Positions 21,708-32,706 of a stretch of 64,000 nucleotides of DNA are shown in pieces. Source of the stretch: Rhexocercosporidium sp. MPI-PUGE-AT-0058 (lineage: Eukaryota > Ascomycota > Leotiomycetes > Helotiales); assembly GCA_020746875.1 (NCBI GenBank), contig JAGTJL010000005.1, positions 620,001-684,000 of the forward strand, read 5' to 3'. Position numbers and translations under genes: made by a program. The notes beneath the pieces are model-generated. The model had not been told where the DNA came from and ran no database searches. It saw only the letters and a list, made by a program, of their open reading frames with translations. Position 1 is the stretch's first letter. Every line of letters starts with the position of its first letter.

Positions 21708-24575
21708 TCAAGCCGTCCTCGCTCTCTTCGGCCTGGGATTTCCACCCACATTTTCAGCCTCGTCCCTACCCCTCTTCTCTCCATTCTCCCTCGCTATCTT
21801 CTGCGAACGAGTCTCCCTCGGCAGACTAATCTTGCTCGGAGAAGGTAATCGTTCATTTAAGCCAGAGCCGGAAATAACAATTACTCCTCCTATCGTCTGG
21901 GCCGTTGCTTTCTTGGGTGGTAGTATTGCAGCTGGTCTTTTCAGAGCTAGTACTTTGGGAGTAGGGGTTTTCGAACTCGAAGTCTTCTTAGCTGCTGCAT
22001 CTGCATTTGCTTTTTCTGGGGCAGCCTTCTTCCTTGCTGCCTCTGCACGGGTCTCACGTGCGACCTGTGCTAGTGGGATTTTTCTAGAAGAAGAGCTTGG
22101 GTTGGGCTCTGTCCGGTTTGTCCTCGATGTAGAAGTCTTCTTCTTCTGCGCAGCCTTCTCTGTAGCGGCCTTCTTCCTTGACGCCTCCGCTCGCGTTTCA
22201 TAAGCGACTTGTGCTAGCGGAGTGTCAGAGGAGGAGGAGGAGCCAGGTTCCTTTTCTGTATTGCCTGTAGTTGTCGCCTTAGAAGTCTTCTTCTTCCCCG
22301 CAGTCTTCTTGTCAGCTGCTTTCTTTTCTCTCTCCGCCTTCTTCCGCAGCGCCGTTTCAGTCTTAAGCTGTTCCATGTTCTTCTCATATTGCTTTAGACG
22401 CCTCTTGTTTTCCTCTGCCTGGGTCTCCAACCACTCTTCTTGCTTTTCTGCACTCCCAGGCCCTCTGGGTGTAAGAACTTTCAGTAGTTGAACTCTAAGA
22501 CGTGCTTCATCCACACGTCTCTCTTCTTCCCTATCGCCGTCTCTTGCTGCCTTATGTACTGCCTTCTTCGCTGCATCTTTTGCTTTGTTCTTCGCGGCAA
22601 GGTCTTTTTTAGCCTTTGCTTCTTTAGCTATTTGGGCTTTGGTCTTCTTGCTGGTTGGTTTAGGAGCCGAGGATGATGGGATAGGAGGCCCAGTAGCTAC
22701 ATCTTCCGAGGTATCTGATTCCGTATCAGTATTCTTATCTGCCCCAGTTCCAGTCCCAGGGATCAAAGTCCTAAACTTCAATTAGCAAACGCAATATACA
22801 AATCTTGGGAAATCAAACCTACTTAAGAGAATTTTTGAACGGATCTACTGCTGCATCGGTATCTCGCTGTACCACAAACATAATATGATTAATACCACCA
22901 ATAGCTCCCCTATCAATGAAATCCACAACAGCTTGCAACGCAATCTCCGTCCCTCGATCAACTGGAAAGTTATTCCTGGGCAATGAAATAAAGGAGAAAG
23001 CAACCATCATATTCGCCGCATTATTCTCAGGCTTGATAGCCTCCTCAAACACATTCCTATAAGTCGCTGCCAAATCTACCTCTTTCTGTGACTTTGAGGC
23101 ATCAGAAGCTCTACCTAGATAAAGCGGGCCGACAGCATGAATAATACGCCGAACTCTAATATATCCCAAGCTGAATGAACCAGTTGTCCAGACACTTGTT
23201 CGTGTATTGGAATAATCATCTGTCTGCTTAATATCATTTAAGGCTTGCTGTAGTAATGGACCGGCAGCAGCATGGATCGCTATGTCATCTGGTCCGCCAC
23301 TGCCGTCGAGTTCTATAGCTGCGTCTGTGACGAGGATGCATGCATATGGTGGTCTTGTTGATCGAGCGGGTAGGAAGTTCGCTATATCGCCGGAGCAGAG
23401 CTGGATGAGGATTTTCTTGTATACATTGCTGGTGATGGCATTAGGTAGCGGTGTCGCGGGTATGAATTTCTTGTTCACGACCTGTGGTGGGGTAGGCTTT
23501 ACTGGAGGCTTCACTGGAGGTTTAATACCCCCAGCGGCGCCTCTAGGCGGCTTGACTATCGACCTTACTACTGGCTTAGCGTGCTTCTCCGCCGGCTTGT
23601 TTGCTGGCGGACGAGGTGGTGGAGGGGGACGCCTAGGACTAGGCGCAGCAACGTTCTTTAGATGCTTCCTAGACTTCAATTAGCATTGCATTTCCCCTAA
23701 AAATCACTTCTCAAACTTACGGTAACTCTACAATATAATGCTGCTGAAGCTCCAGTCTGAACTCCTCGTCTCTTTTATCTTCGCGCACATCGTCTCCCTC
23801 TGCAGGTGGGAGGATAATGGCGATCTGTGATGGCAACTTTCTTTGGGCGTCGTTAACGACTATGAGGGTGTCGATGAATTTCTGGATGGCTGTTAAAGCG
23901 ATTACTGTTCCTTGCGGCTGGAATTGAAGAATTAGCAGGAAGCGTGGACCAAAAAAATGCATTGGGATACGCTTGTTGACAATGTGTATTAGGAATCAAG
24001 AGCAAAACAAGATGCTTCGGAGTTCTACAACACACCTGTGGAGATCGCCAGTCTGGCAAAGCTGCGCCAAGAGTAGCCAGCGCAATTGTCATGTCCGGCT
24101 CATAGTTCTCCTCATCATATGCCGCCTTGAAGACAGCATCATAAGTATCGCGCAACTTCCCCAAAGCCCCGTCCAAAGCAGCTACGTCCTCAGTTCTCGG
24201 ATATTTCGGATGAAAAGCATGAATTATACCCTTGACACCAGGAGCCAGCTTATACGATCCAGTAACCTTAACTGTGCCTTCACGTTCTGTTTGGGTTCCC
24301 GTAACGCCCTTCTTTACTTCAGCGCCCAGCTGACCGGTACCATCAACGTCACCAGCGGCTTCGAAGATTCGCATTGAGACACTGAGTCTCATTGAAGGAT
24401 CGGCTCTTATCTTGTTGGCATTGTAATTCAGGGGGAAGGCTCTGTTGTTCGTTGGGAGAGGAGTGGCAAGGTAGGTGGCTTTGAATTGATGGATGTGGCC
24501 TTCGAGAACATCGACTTTGACACCTCTGTAGGTGTTTCTCGCGATAACGCCGAATCTCTGAGTATCAGCCGCCAT
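21708..24575 (-). CDS. Tandem macrodomain protein with Lys/Ala-rich coiled tail, 881 aa
   Basis: Macrodomains bind or hydrolyse ADP-ribose and related nucleotides. Four exons: 24575-24036, 23917-23721, 23668-22823 and 22770-21708. Residues about 1-245 form a degenerate macrodomain-like unit (VTGSYKLAPGVKGIIHAFHP). A Pro/Lys-rich linker (about 246-310) follows. A clearer macrodomain spans about 310-527, with DDIAIHAAAGPLLQQAL, TTGSFSLG and RRIIHAVGPLY. Residues 528-881 are Lys/Ala/Glu-rich coiled coil. They carry two copies of a roughly 45-residue repeat (PLAQVAYETRAEASRKKAA and PLAQVARETRAEAARKKAA) and a basic NLS-like end (RPKRARTA). The usual Asn-rich ADP-ribose loop is not obvious in either unit. 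The whole-protein function is unknown. Confidence 0.75.
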
Positions 24576-25362
24576 TTTTACGGATTTGTTTAATTATTGG
24601 TGTCTAAAAGCTTGTGTGATTGTACAGGTAGAAGGAAGCAGGTTTGCACAATGACGCTGCTGGTCGGTAGGAGATCTTCGAGTAACAAAGGCCGACCTTG
24701 GACCGGCTCTCGGTATCAAAAAATACTGAATACGGCAACATACTTGAAAGTATTGTCGAGGTTTTTGGTGCTGGGAGCGTATGTAGACAAAGAATACGGA
24801 ACCCGTCGCCGCATTCTGAAGCGATCTGAATGCGTCCTTCCACAAATGTCAACAAAGCACAGCATTCAAGATTAATTTCACTGCTTTTCCAGGGAAAGGA
24901 GACGGAATAAGCTTGGATTCTTGCTATGACTCCTGTCTAAATTTTCCGAGACAAGCTAAGCGAGTGTGAAAGGGGAGGAGGTGACTTCGCTAAATGTAAC
25001 CAACAGATCTTCCGCATTTCAATATCATAGGGTTCACTATGCTGTCTTCCAAGACACACAACATTCTCAATCTCCCCTGGACCTCTCAATATACCAAGTT
25101 CAGTCAGAAGTGCTCAGGACACAAGTCCTTAGTCCTCTTCCTAGGTCGCTAATAAGTAATCAAAAGTCATGATGTCCGGTTGTTTCCACAGATTGTTCCC
25201 CAGTACATCGAAGGCCTTGTCTTACGACAGCGCACGCTTTTGTTTAGCTTGATCTTATGGACATAAAATTATGAAATTTATGTCCCATGAAAATGAGTCA
25301 AGGGATTAAGCTTAACTGATCTCCGCTCAAGCGGCCTTCATAGGGCAAAGGTTACCGGCTAC
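24576..25362. other. Intergenic region
   Basis: Promoter side of the macrodomain gene. A perfect 9-bp inverted repeat, GGACATAAA and TTTATGTCC with a 9-nt spacer, lies at 25259-25285. No gene seen. Confidence 0.4.
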
Positions 25363-25764
25363 TTAGACGACTGATAATTCTAAATACCTGACATCATCGT
25401 TTGTCCTGGCAAACCCAAAGTCAAAGCGAACTCCTCCAATGATCCGGCTGCTACCCAACTTGAACGTTCTCATACCACCACGCCCACTCTTTGGGAACGG
25501 GATATATCTACCAGCCTGGCGATACTGGGCTTCACCTAGGAAATGCATATAGACCGGCTCTTTGCCACCATCGTTGCACACAATATTGTACTTTCTCTTA
25601 CAAATGGAACAATCAGGATTTTCATCAGATAGAAGCCATGTTTCTATGCTGATCAAAGTTGCGTCCGCAGGGCAGTGACCGAGCCAATTGTGTGTTGTTC
25701 TGCACGCTTTGACTTCGACTTCGGCCTCGGCCTCTGCGGGCGCGAGATCCTCTGCTATGGGCAT
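25363..25764 (-). CDS. Hypothetical protein, 133 aa, with Cys pair
   Basis: I do not recognise this frame. Residues 8-18 are an Ala/Glu repeat. The centre has WLGHCPADATLISIETWLLS followed by ENPDCSICKRKY, a CxxC pair like part of a RING or other zinc knuckle, but the remaining ligands are missing. The C-terminal half is Gly/Arg-rich and may be beta (GRGGMRTFKLGSSRIIGGVR). It starts at an ATG and has no intron that I can see. It could be real and lineage-specific or a fragment of a larger decayed gene. Confidence 0.4.
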   Translation of the reverse strand: MPIAEDLAPAEAEAEVEVKACRTTHNWLGHCPADATLISIETWLLSDENPDCSICKRKYNIVCNDGGKEPVYMHFLGEAQYRQAGRYIPFPKSGRGGMRTFKLGSSRIIGGVRFDFGFARTNDDVRYLELSVV

Positions 25765-26189
25765 ATTTTAAGATCTAGAATGAACCGTTCCAAGAACCGT
25801 TTCAATGACCGGGGGCTAGAACTTGTCAACTGTAGAATGCATGGTACATCTTGGTCTTGCATTTGCATTCCTCATGGTCTGGTGTGCGCCAAGCCACGTG
25901 ACTTTAGACATTTCTTTGGAGAAAGTCAGCATCCGGCACTCATTTCAACTTATGTTCTGGAATTCAAGAATATTCTCTTGTGAAATCGAGATTAGAAGTC
26001 CTCCCCAACAAGACCAGAAGCTTCAATTGGATGCCTGAAAGTAAGAGGAGCTGAGCTTGTTGGGCCTCGCACTTGAGAATAGAAGCAAACAGTCATGTTA
26101 AGCATAAAGCTAGTGGACTAAGCCTGAATATAAAGAAATGAATTACAAAGATACAAAATCTGCTTAAGAAGGAAGAGAAATTAAATTTT
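25765..26189. other. Intergenic region
   Basis: Between the 133-aa frame and the ankyrin-CorA gene. Plus frames here (25675-26038) are shadows. Nothing else seen. Confidence 0.4.
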
Positions 26190-29100
26190 TTACGAGCACT
26201 TCTCGGTATCCTCGACGACCTTCTTCCTCGACTTCCAGAATTTCAATTTAGACACTCCTGGTTCCGTCTGAGGTACCTCTGTGTCACTCGAAGCATTTTC
26301 TCCATCGTCATCCTCCCACTTATTTGTCAGCGTTTCCTTGCGTCGCTGCCACATTATCTGATGGAACCATTTGCGACTTACAATCCGCTGCTCCACACGT
26401 AGCAGGACCTTGGCAATCGCAAGACGTGTTGTGTATACCACAAGTCCCATGAGTGGAACGATAACGGCGATAGAGACGACGAACATGTACTTCAGGACGA
26501 AGCTCATGTGGAGAGTTGTGGGGAATTCGACAACCCGAAGACTGAATATCGTGGCTAGGAGGGATAGAGGAGCCTGAGAAAGTCAGTCGTGGGCACGGAA
26601 TGTGGAGGATGAAATGGCCGTACGAAAATGATGGTGACAAGCGTGAAAAGCACCATAATGTTCCCCTGTTGCTTAGTTGACTCTGCGGTCCATCTCGCTG
26701 ACCTTGCCTCAGAAACATTGGCTTGCTTTTGCTTTAAATCGAGCAGGTGATTGAGCTTCCTTCGTTAGCATCTGTGATAAATCGTATGCCACGAAAGGGA
26801 GACTCACTGCGTTATTTGCTTGCTCTGCCTGTTGTTTGAGACCTTTCACACGTACCTCCTGCTCCTGCACCATCTTATGCAATTTCTCGAAATCAAATTC
26901 TGAACTATAGGGCACTGTTTGCCCAATCTTATTCTGTTCAGATTTGCCAGACTGTGAGATATGAGACAACTTTGGCTTCGGTTCTGAAGTCTCTGTCGGC
27001 TTGCCCAATGCATCGGAGGCCTCTTGCAGAACGGGAATTTGCGACTCGAGTAACACAGACAAGATGTGGAGTTCATCCTGAATGTCTTTGATCTCCTTCA
27101 ACTGTTCGATCTCCTGGTCGATGTTGTAGAGCTCTTCAGGACTCCTATGCTCATCTAAAAGTTTATCCTTAGACCAAGTTCCATTCGATTCCGCAGCGAA
27201 TTTGTTGAAGAGTTTTGTTTCTTCATCAGTCTAATCCACGTTAGTGTCTCCAAATTTGGAAATAATTGCGCGGTGGAGACATACAACAGAGGCGATGGCA
27301 CTTTCATACACGTCCAGAATTTGCATCGGCCCATATGGAGTTGGCTTGTTGCAAAATGTTGCGAGGCATTTGTACACAATGAGTTGGGCGAGATCATAAA
27401 CAGACTCGAGCGGTGGTCGGTTTACTAGCGTCAAATACTTGTGTATACTTTTGAGAACATCCTGTGGGTCGCCTTCATTTTGATGTTGTTCGTCGTCATG
27501 GGTCCAATTCTGTGGGAAACTCGTGATGATTGTATCTGAGATGCGAATTAGCTTAAGCCGATTGTAGGTGGGCTGAAATGCGCACTCTCGTCCAAAATCC
27601 AAAGCCAAAGTTGATCTACCATCAAGACATGCGGTTCTTCTTTGGGCTCCTTGAACTCCTCTTTAGGCTCTTCAATCTTCGTATTGCGCCTGCTTCGAAG
27701 AAATTTCTTTGCCTCGTCATCTGGCCGCTTGCTAGAAGAGGACGTGTCCCTTCGATTAGCGTGCATAAATCCATTTGTCATCTCTGGCTCCAGCGGCTTA
27801 GGATTAACTTCAAGTGTGAAAGTTGACTTTGGTGTAGCAGAAGCCGGCTTTGCAAAGTTGGACTTTTCGTTATCCTCGAGGAAATTGTGATTCCGTTTCC
27901 ACACATTGTGATAGTAACGAGTGATTACTTGGTCTTGATCTCGATGTTCTGTATTTTCTAGCATGTGGTAGTAGAACTGGTCGAGGGTACGACGTGGATG
28001 AACTGGTAGACTACTGTAAAGGTATGCACAGAGCAGCTTCATGTTTTTATTCCACTCAGTGAAATTCTGAATCAATTTTAGCTCTGGAATTTGTCGTTGT
28101 GAAGGGTCCCGATTGTCAATATCATGCTTATAGCTATTGCGTACTGTTTCCATAACATCTGTTGAGAAGTCAATATCCTCCTGAGATGATGGCGAAGCCT
28201 ACGTACGATTCATTTCAAATCTGTTCGCTTCGGTCTCCCACTAGATAGCAAATAACAAAGAGTCAGCAAGCGGAACATGCTGAGAGATCAAGGTGATAAA
28301 TTTTGTTCATCGAGCTAGTTGATGCATAGAAGGAGTCAAGGGCCACCTTGGCCACTCACATGAACAAAAGGCATACGCAAGTTAAGTGCTGTTGCCATTC
28401 TGGTATTGCCCTCTCGATCCAAAGTCATGTTCCGGCATAGCGGTCTCAGAGACCTTGCCTGCGGGCGGGGATCAAGCATAACCGGCTTGGTCGGATCAGA
28501 ATAGAGTCCGAAAGGTTCACGACGAAGAATCACGTCTCGCTTTTTTTGCTCATTCGCACTCCTCTTCTCATATACCTTCTTAATTAAGTCCTCGGCCCAT
28601 CCAAGGTGGTTGGCAGGGATATGGTACCACCTACAAGTCGTATCTGAAGAGGGATCTTCCCCGTGGGTAAGTGAATCGACTCCTAGTGCGCCGTAAAGAA
28701 GTTTATCAACCGTTGGTGCAGGCGATATGACTCGATGACCTCGGTTGCTGGTGAAATCGAATTCAACAATTGGTATTTCGAATCCAAATCCCGGAAACCT
28801 GACATGCTTGTGCTTCATGGGAAGTTCTTTCTGAATCGTCGATGCGAGGGTCATTGGTCCTCTTACCCACTCGCCCTTCTTCTGAGCAGCTACGCGTGTT
28901 TTATTGACGGCATCCTCCATGTCCTTGATATTTTCGCAACTTCCGATTTCGAGTTTGTAGAGATGTTCGTACTCAGAGTCCACTCGGCTGGACGAAGGAT
29001 ATTGAACTTGGTTGTCGTCCTCGGCTGATTCTTGATCTGGCTCAGCCGTCACTTCGGCATCCACGATAGTCTGCCCTTGCGTGGGAGAGACATCTGCAGA

Positions 29101-30075
29101 TGTGTTCATCTGGGGCTCATAAGCATGCCATCGCTTGAGCTCGATAGTCGCGATACGAGATTCCTCAAACGAAAGGTCTTTAGCCCCTTTCGAGAGCAGT
29201 AAATTCGCAATTGACTCATGGCCTCTTGATCTAGCAGCATATAACGCAGTCCGTTCTCGAGAGTCCCGATCGTTGATGTTGAAATCACCCGAGTCCAAAA
29301 GCAATTTGACAATCTCCCCGTGTCCAGCGAGCGCCGCAGCACTGTTCATAGGATCAGCATGTGCATTGTTCAAATGGCTCAGGATTGAAAGATCACGAAC
29401 AAATGTTGACACTGTGGAATTCAAGATCATACGGAGATTACTAGCTTAGAAACAAAACACTTACTGTAATGGCTTTCCAATACTCTCTTGTCCCTGAGTG
29501 TACGACTTGTTGAAAATGATGTTTTTGGCAGTTTCCAGATTTCCCTCTGAGATCGCTTCCACAAGAGGGCTCATAGCTTCATTGATGAGTGGTTGATGCA
29601 CAAGAGCCCCGGTTTGAGACGCAAGAAAGTCTCCATGATCCCTCGTAAGTGATGACCTATGGCGCCGATTCTTTGGTCTCGCCTTTCTCTTCTTCTTCAC
29701 AGGTCCTTGCAGGACAGGGCCATCATACCGAGACGCAGGTATCGACTCTAGCGTAGTCGATGCACCAGATGGGGAATCAGAGATCCGGGAAGCTATCGAA
29801 GATATTCTCTCTAGTACGGATGGACGGCGTGAAGTCAAAGATGGTCTTAGTGAGGCTGACGACGTGTCGATAGAGCCTCTCGATTGTCTGGCGGCCGCTC
29901 TCGACCCCTCTATAATCGGTTCTTCGATTGTGATCACTGACGGTCGGTGTCTGTGAATTGATGTGAGACTAGTCGTCCGATCGACTGAATATGCAAGTGG
30001 TCCTGGTTTGTGCTCCGTCCCTGGGACACCAGGGCTGCTGGCAGCATTTGCATATGATCTTGGTGGGCCCTTCAT
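26190..30075 (-). CDS. Ankyrin-repeat protein with C-terminal CorA-like membrane domain, 1141 aa
   Basis: Eight exons: 30075-29465, 29377-28360, 28240-28207, 28158-27586, 27535-27285, 27230-26808, 26755-26624 and 26573-26190, totalling 3426 nt in frame. Residues 1-175 are disordered and basic (GPVKKKRKARPKNRRHRSS). Ankyrin repeats follow (HGEIVKLLLDSG, RERTALYAARSRGHESIANL). A long central region has the family marks SLPVHPRRTLDQFYYHMLE and LMVDQLWLWILDE, then TIITSFPQNW. The C-terminal CorA-like part has LDLKQKQANVSEARSARWTA, then TM helices (IMVLFTLVTIIF, YMFVVSIAVIVPLMGLVVY). The GMN pore signature of true CorA is absent, being replaced by FSLRV, so Mg2+ transport is doubtful. Intron 1 uses a weaker GAG acceptor. 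Confidence 0.85.
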
Positions 30076-31249
30076 GTTGTCAACTTACAGCTGATCTGAG
30101 GAGTGCTACTTCAGCTTTGCTCGACCTTGGAGTTCCACGGCCCTCCAAAGCAATTGACTAGACTTGTGTGATGAGTAAATACGCAATGTTCGCGACAAGG
30201 GTTGCGCATCGAGCATACTTAACATAATCAAAGTGCAAAGAGCCTCAATTTCGAAGCCTTCCAGACCGGGCAGGGCCAGTGAGCCCCGAGTCACTGATCC
30301 ATAAGCCCAGCTGAACACCGAACGTCATAATAATCTCTTTCCTGCCTAGCACCAGCATGGGCAGCCCAATCGAACGAATGAAGTATTGGTGGCGTAAGGC
30401 TGTCGCCCGGGTGTACCACGCTGAGGCTGCACAGCATGTCCGCAAGGCCGCCTCATTGGCATGAAATCTTCTGATATACGAGGATGGTGTGCAGACATGC
30501 ACATGACCTACTGTCTTGAGCTGGGGGCTGGAAAGCAGAAATTGTGATATAACGTAGGATAACATGGCGACGATGTAATTGTTGGCGGTGGAGATGAGAT
30601 GATTGACTACTTTCCCGCCTTAGCAAGGTGGGCAACTTTCCCCTGAGCTCGCTAGAAATCCGAAAGTCGAGGGCTGACATTCACTAGAACCTTGTATTTA
30701 ACTGTACTCAAAGCTACTAATTAATCACGAGTTTGTTGTTACAATCAAAAAAGACTAAGTAGTAATCGGGTTACGCTTTACAATTCAGATTCTTTGGATT
30801 CTTAAAATAAGGTTGCATTATTGATTTATAATACTGTAGCACTTTAAACAGTTGCCCCACCTTGCTTGCTATGGCTCCCACCGGTTGGCGGGGAAGAAAG
30901 AAAATTATAGAATTTCGTCCACTACCAACGATCAGGTATGGGAAGACATATTTTTGACAACTTGAGATCGAGAGCTTGTCGTTATAGGCTCACTTAGGTA
31001 TTCGCATGGTGATTCCGGGAATACAGGGGTTCAAGAGGTATTGAGTCAAGTAGAGCCGGATCAATACCCGCGGAGTTCCGAAAGTGTTTACAAAAGAGTT
31101 GCTCTTCTCCCCTCCTTCGCTGCTCTCTGCCTTCTTGTTTCTTTCGCACCAGACTTTTCAGTGCTCGATAGCCATCACCAACTTACTACTATATACCTCT
31201 TGCAACGCTCTCTTATGCTACTGTCGTTACACCTCTCTAATATCTGAAC
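30076..31249. promoter_or_regulatory. Divergent region, ankyrin-CorA and ureohydrolase promoters
   Basis: 1.2 kb with no recognised gene. 30690-30860 is AT-rich. A 106-codon minus frame (30245-30565) has no features. The left edge of the metabolic cluster probably lies here. Confidence 0.4.
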
Positions 31250-32140
31250 ATGCCTGCTACTTCCCTCACCATCATTTTCTCACCCTACCATGTTGGCCTG
31301 CGTGACCATCGCGTCGGCGACGGACCAAACCGCATCCGCAAGCTCGGCCTCTTCGAACGATTAGAAGAGCTAGGACTCCAAGTTCAAATCGACGAAATAC
31401 CTCCCGTTGATGAATTCGAAGGCGAGATAGGTCGCAGTTTCGAAATTCTCCGCCGAACCTCCCTAGCTGTCACCAAAGCCCGAGCTACCAACTCATTTCC
31501 CTTCATCCTCTCCGGCAACTGTATGGCTAGCGTGGGAGCAGCATGTGGAGCAGGTATCAAAGACCTCAACTACATCTACTTCGATGCGCACGATGACATG
31601 GATACACCGTCGACAAACGAGAATGGGTACTTCGACGCCATGGGTTTGTCAATGCTGGCGGGCAAGAGCTGGCATTGGCATACTAAGCAGATTCCGGGGT
31701 ATATGCCGATGAAGTTCGGTAAGCGGTTCCTGTACGTGGGGCTGCGTGATGTGAATGACGCGCAGAGAAAGACAGTTGCGGAGGCCGGCGCTGATGTGAT
31801 CTGGGGTGACGCTGAGAAGCATGTGGATTTCTCCAGCGAGCTCGAGAAACGCCTGGGACTAAGGGACTTCTCCCCATCGCTCGTGCACCTGGATCTAGAT
31901 GTTTTGGACGGGAGCTTGGGCAAAGTCAATGGGTTCGAGAGCTTAGGCGGACTACAAGAAGAGGATTTGGTGCAGTGCATGAGTCTGTTACCGACGAAGG
32001 TGACGCCAATATCGTTCACTTTGTGCTCATTCAACCCAAACCTGGGTGATGGAGACAAGATTGCAGGCATAGGTATTCGAGCTGCTGTGGCATTTGTCGA
32101 GTCCTTAATTGCAACATCAGTGCTTTCAAAGAAAACATAG
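31250..32140 (+). CDS. Divergent ureohydrolase (arginase/agmatinase superfamily), 296 aa
   Basis: The arginase fold hydrolyses guanidino groups using two Mn ions. A single exon with start ATG at 31250 gives a full-length family member. Metal-site motifs: FDAHDDMD (residues 112-119) keeps the D-x-H-x-D ligands, and HLDLDVLDG (about 212-220) keeps the second pair. The first motif, normally GGDHS, reads SGNCMAS here (85-91), so the ligand His is missing. The usual substrate-loop motif is also altered (YFDAMGLSML). It could act on an unusual substrate, use one metal, or be non-enzymatic. It sits at the edge of the cluster and may belong to it, since the nitrilase is also a C-N hydrolase. Confidence 0.8.
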   Translation: MPATSLTIIFSPYHVGLRDHRVGDGPNRIRKLGLFERLEELGLQVQIDEIPPVDEFEGEIGRSFEILRRTSLAVTKARATNSFPFILSGNCMASVGAACGAGIKDLNYIYFDAHDDMDTPSTNENGYFDAMGLSMLAGKSWHWHTKQIPGYMPMKFGKRFLYVGLRDVNDAQRKTVAEAGADVIWGDAEKHVDFSSELEKRLGLRDFSPSLVHLDLDVLDGSLGKVNGFESLGGLQEEDLVQCMSLLPTKVTPISFTLCSFNPNLGDGDKIAGIGIRAAVAFVESLIATSVLSKKT

Positions 32141-32706
32141 CAGCTGTTGAAATGCAAGGAGCAGAGAGGCGAAAACAGCGTGAATTTCGAAACAGGTCAG
32201 GCTGACAGAAGAATTTACATCCGCATTTCAAAAGCGTGGGAGAAGCTCTTATTACACCAGGACAATAGATTTAGTGAGCCATCATTGCATAAGACACTAA
32301 CGATTGGCCGCGACACTGTAATCAAATCCTTCCATACATCGATCCCGTGCTGGGCTCTCCCCATCTCCGACTAGGAGGGTATCCTCTACAACACTCCTGC
32401 TGCGGTCAGGACTAAATGCAAATCTGCATGTCATATGTTTGAACGACACGAAACTGCATGATAGCATAGTTTGGGCAAATCTTCGTTTAACGTATGAATA
32501 ACATAAAACCATGACTCCAACAGCACGGGACCACAGTGGACAGTAAAGAGAGACGTTCCACTTCAACGTGTATCTAGGGATCTGTATAAATCTTTGAATT
32601 CTTACGCCCCATTTGGAATTTTTTTGTATTGCATATCTTCGGCATGATTGAGCATCTATGTTAACGCACTATCGTATATGGCAAAAATCAAGAATCTGTA
32701 CAGTTA
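32141..32706. other. Convergent intergenic region
   Basis: 3' flanks of the ureohydrolase and of the lyase-hydratase fusion. No gene seen. Confidence 0.45.

Noticed and set aside
21832..22785. Series of plus frames rich in Phe and Ala
   Set aside because: Antisense of the Lys/Ala-rich tail of the macrodomain protein (Lys codons read as Phe).
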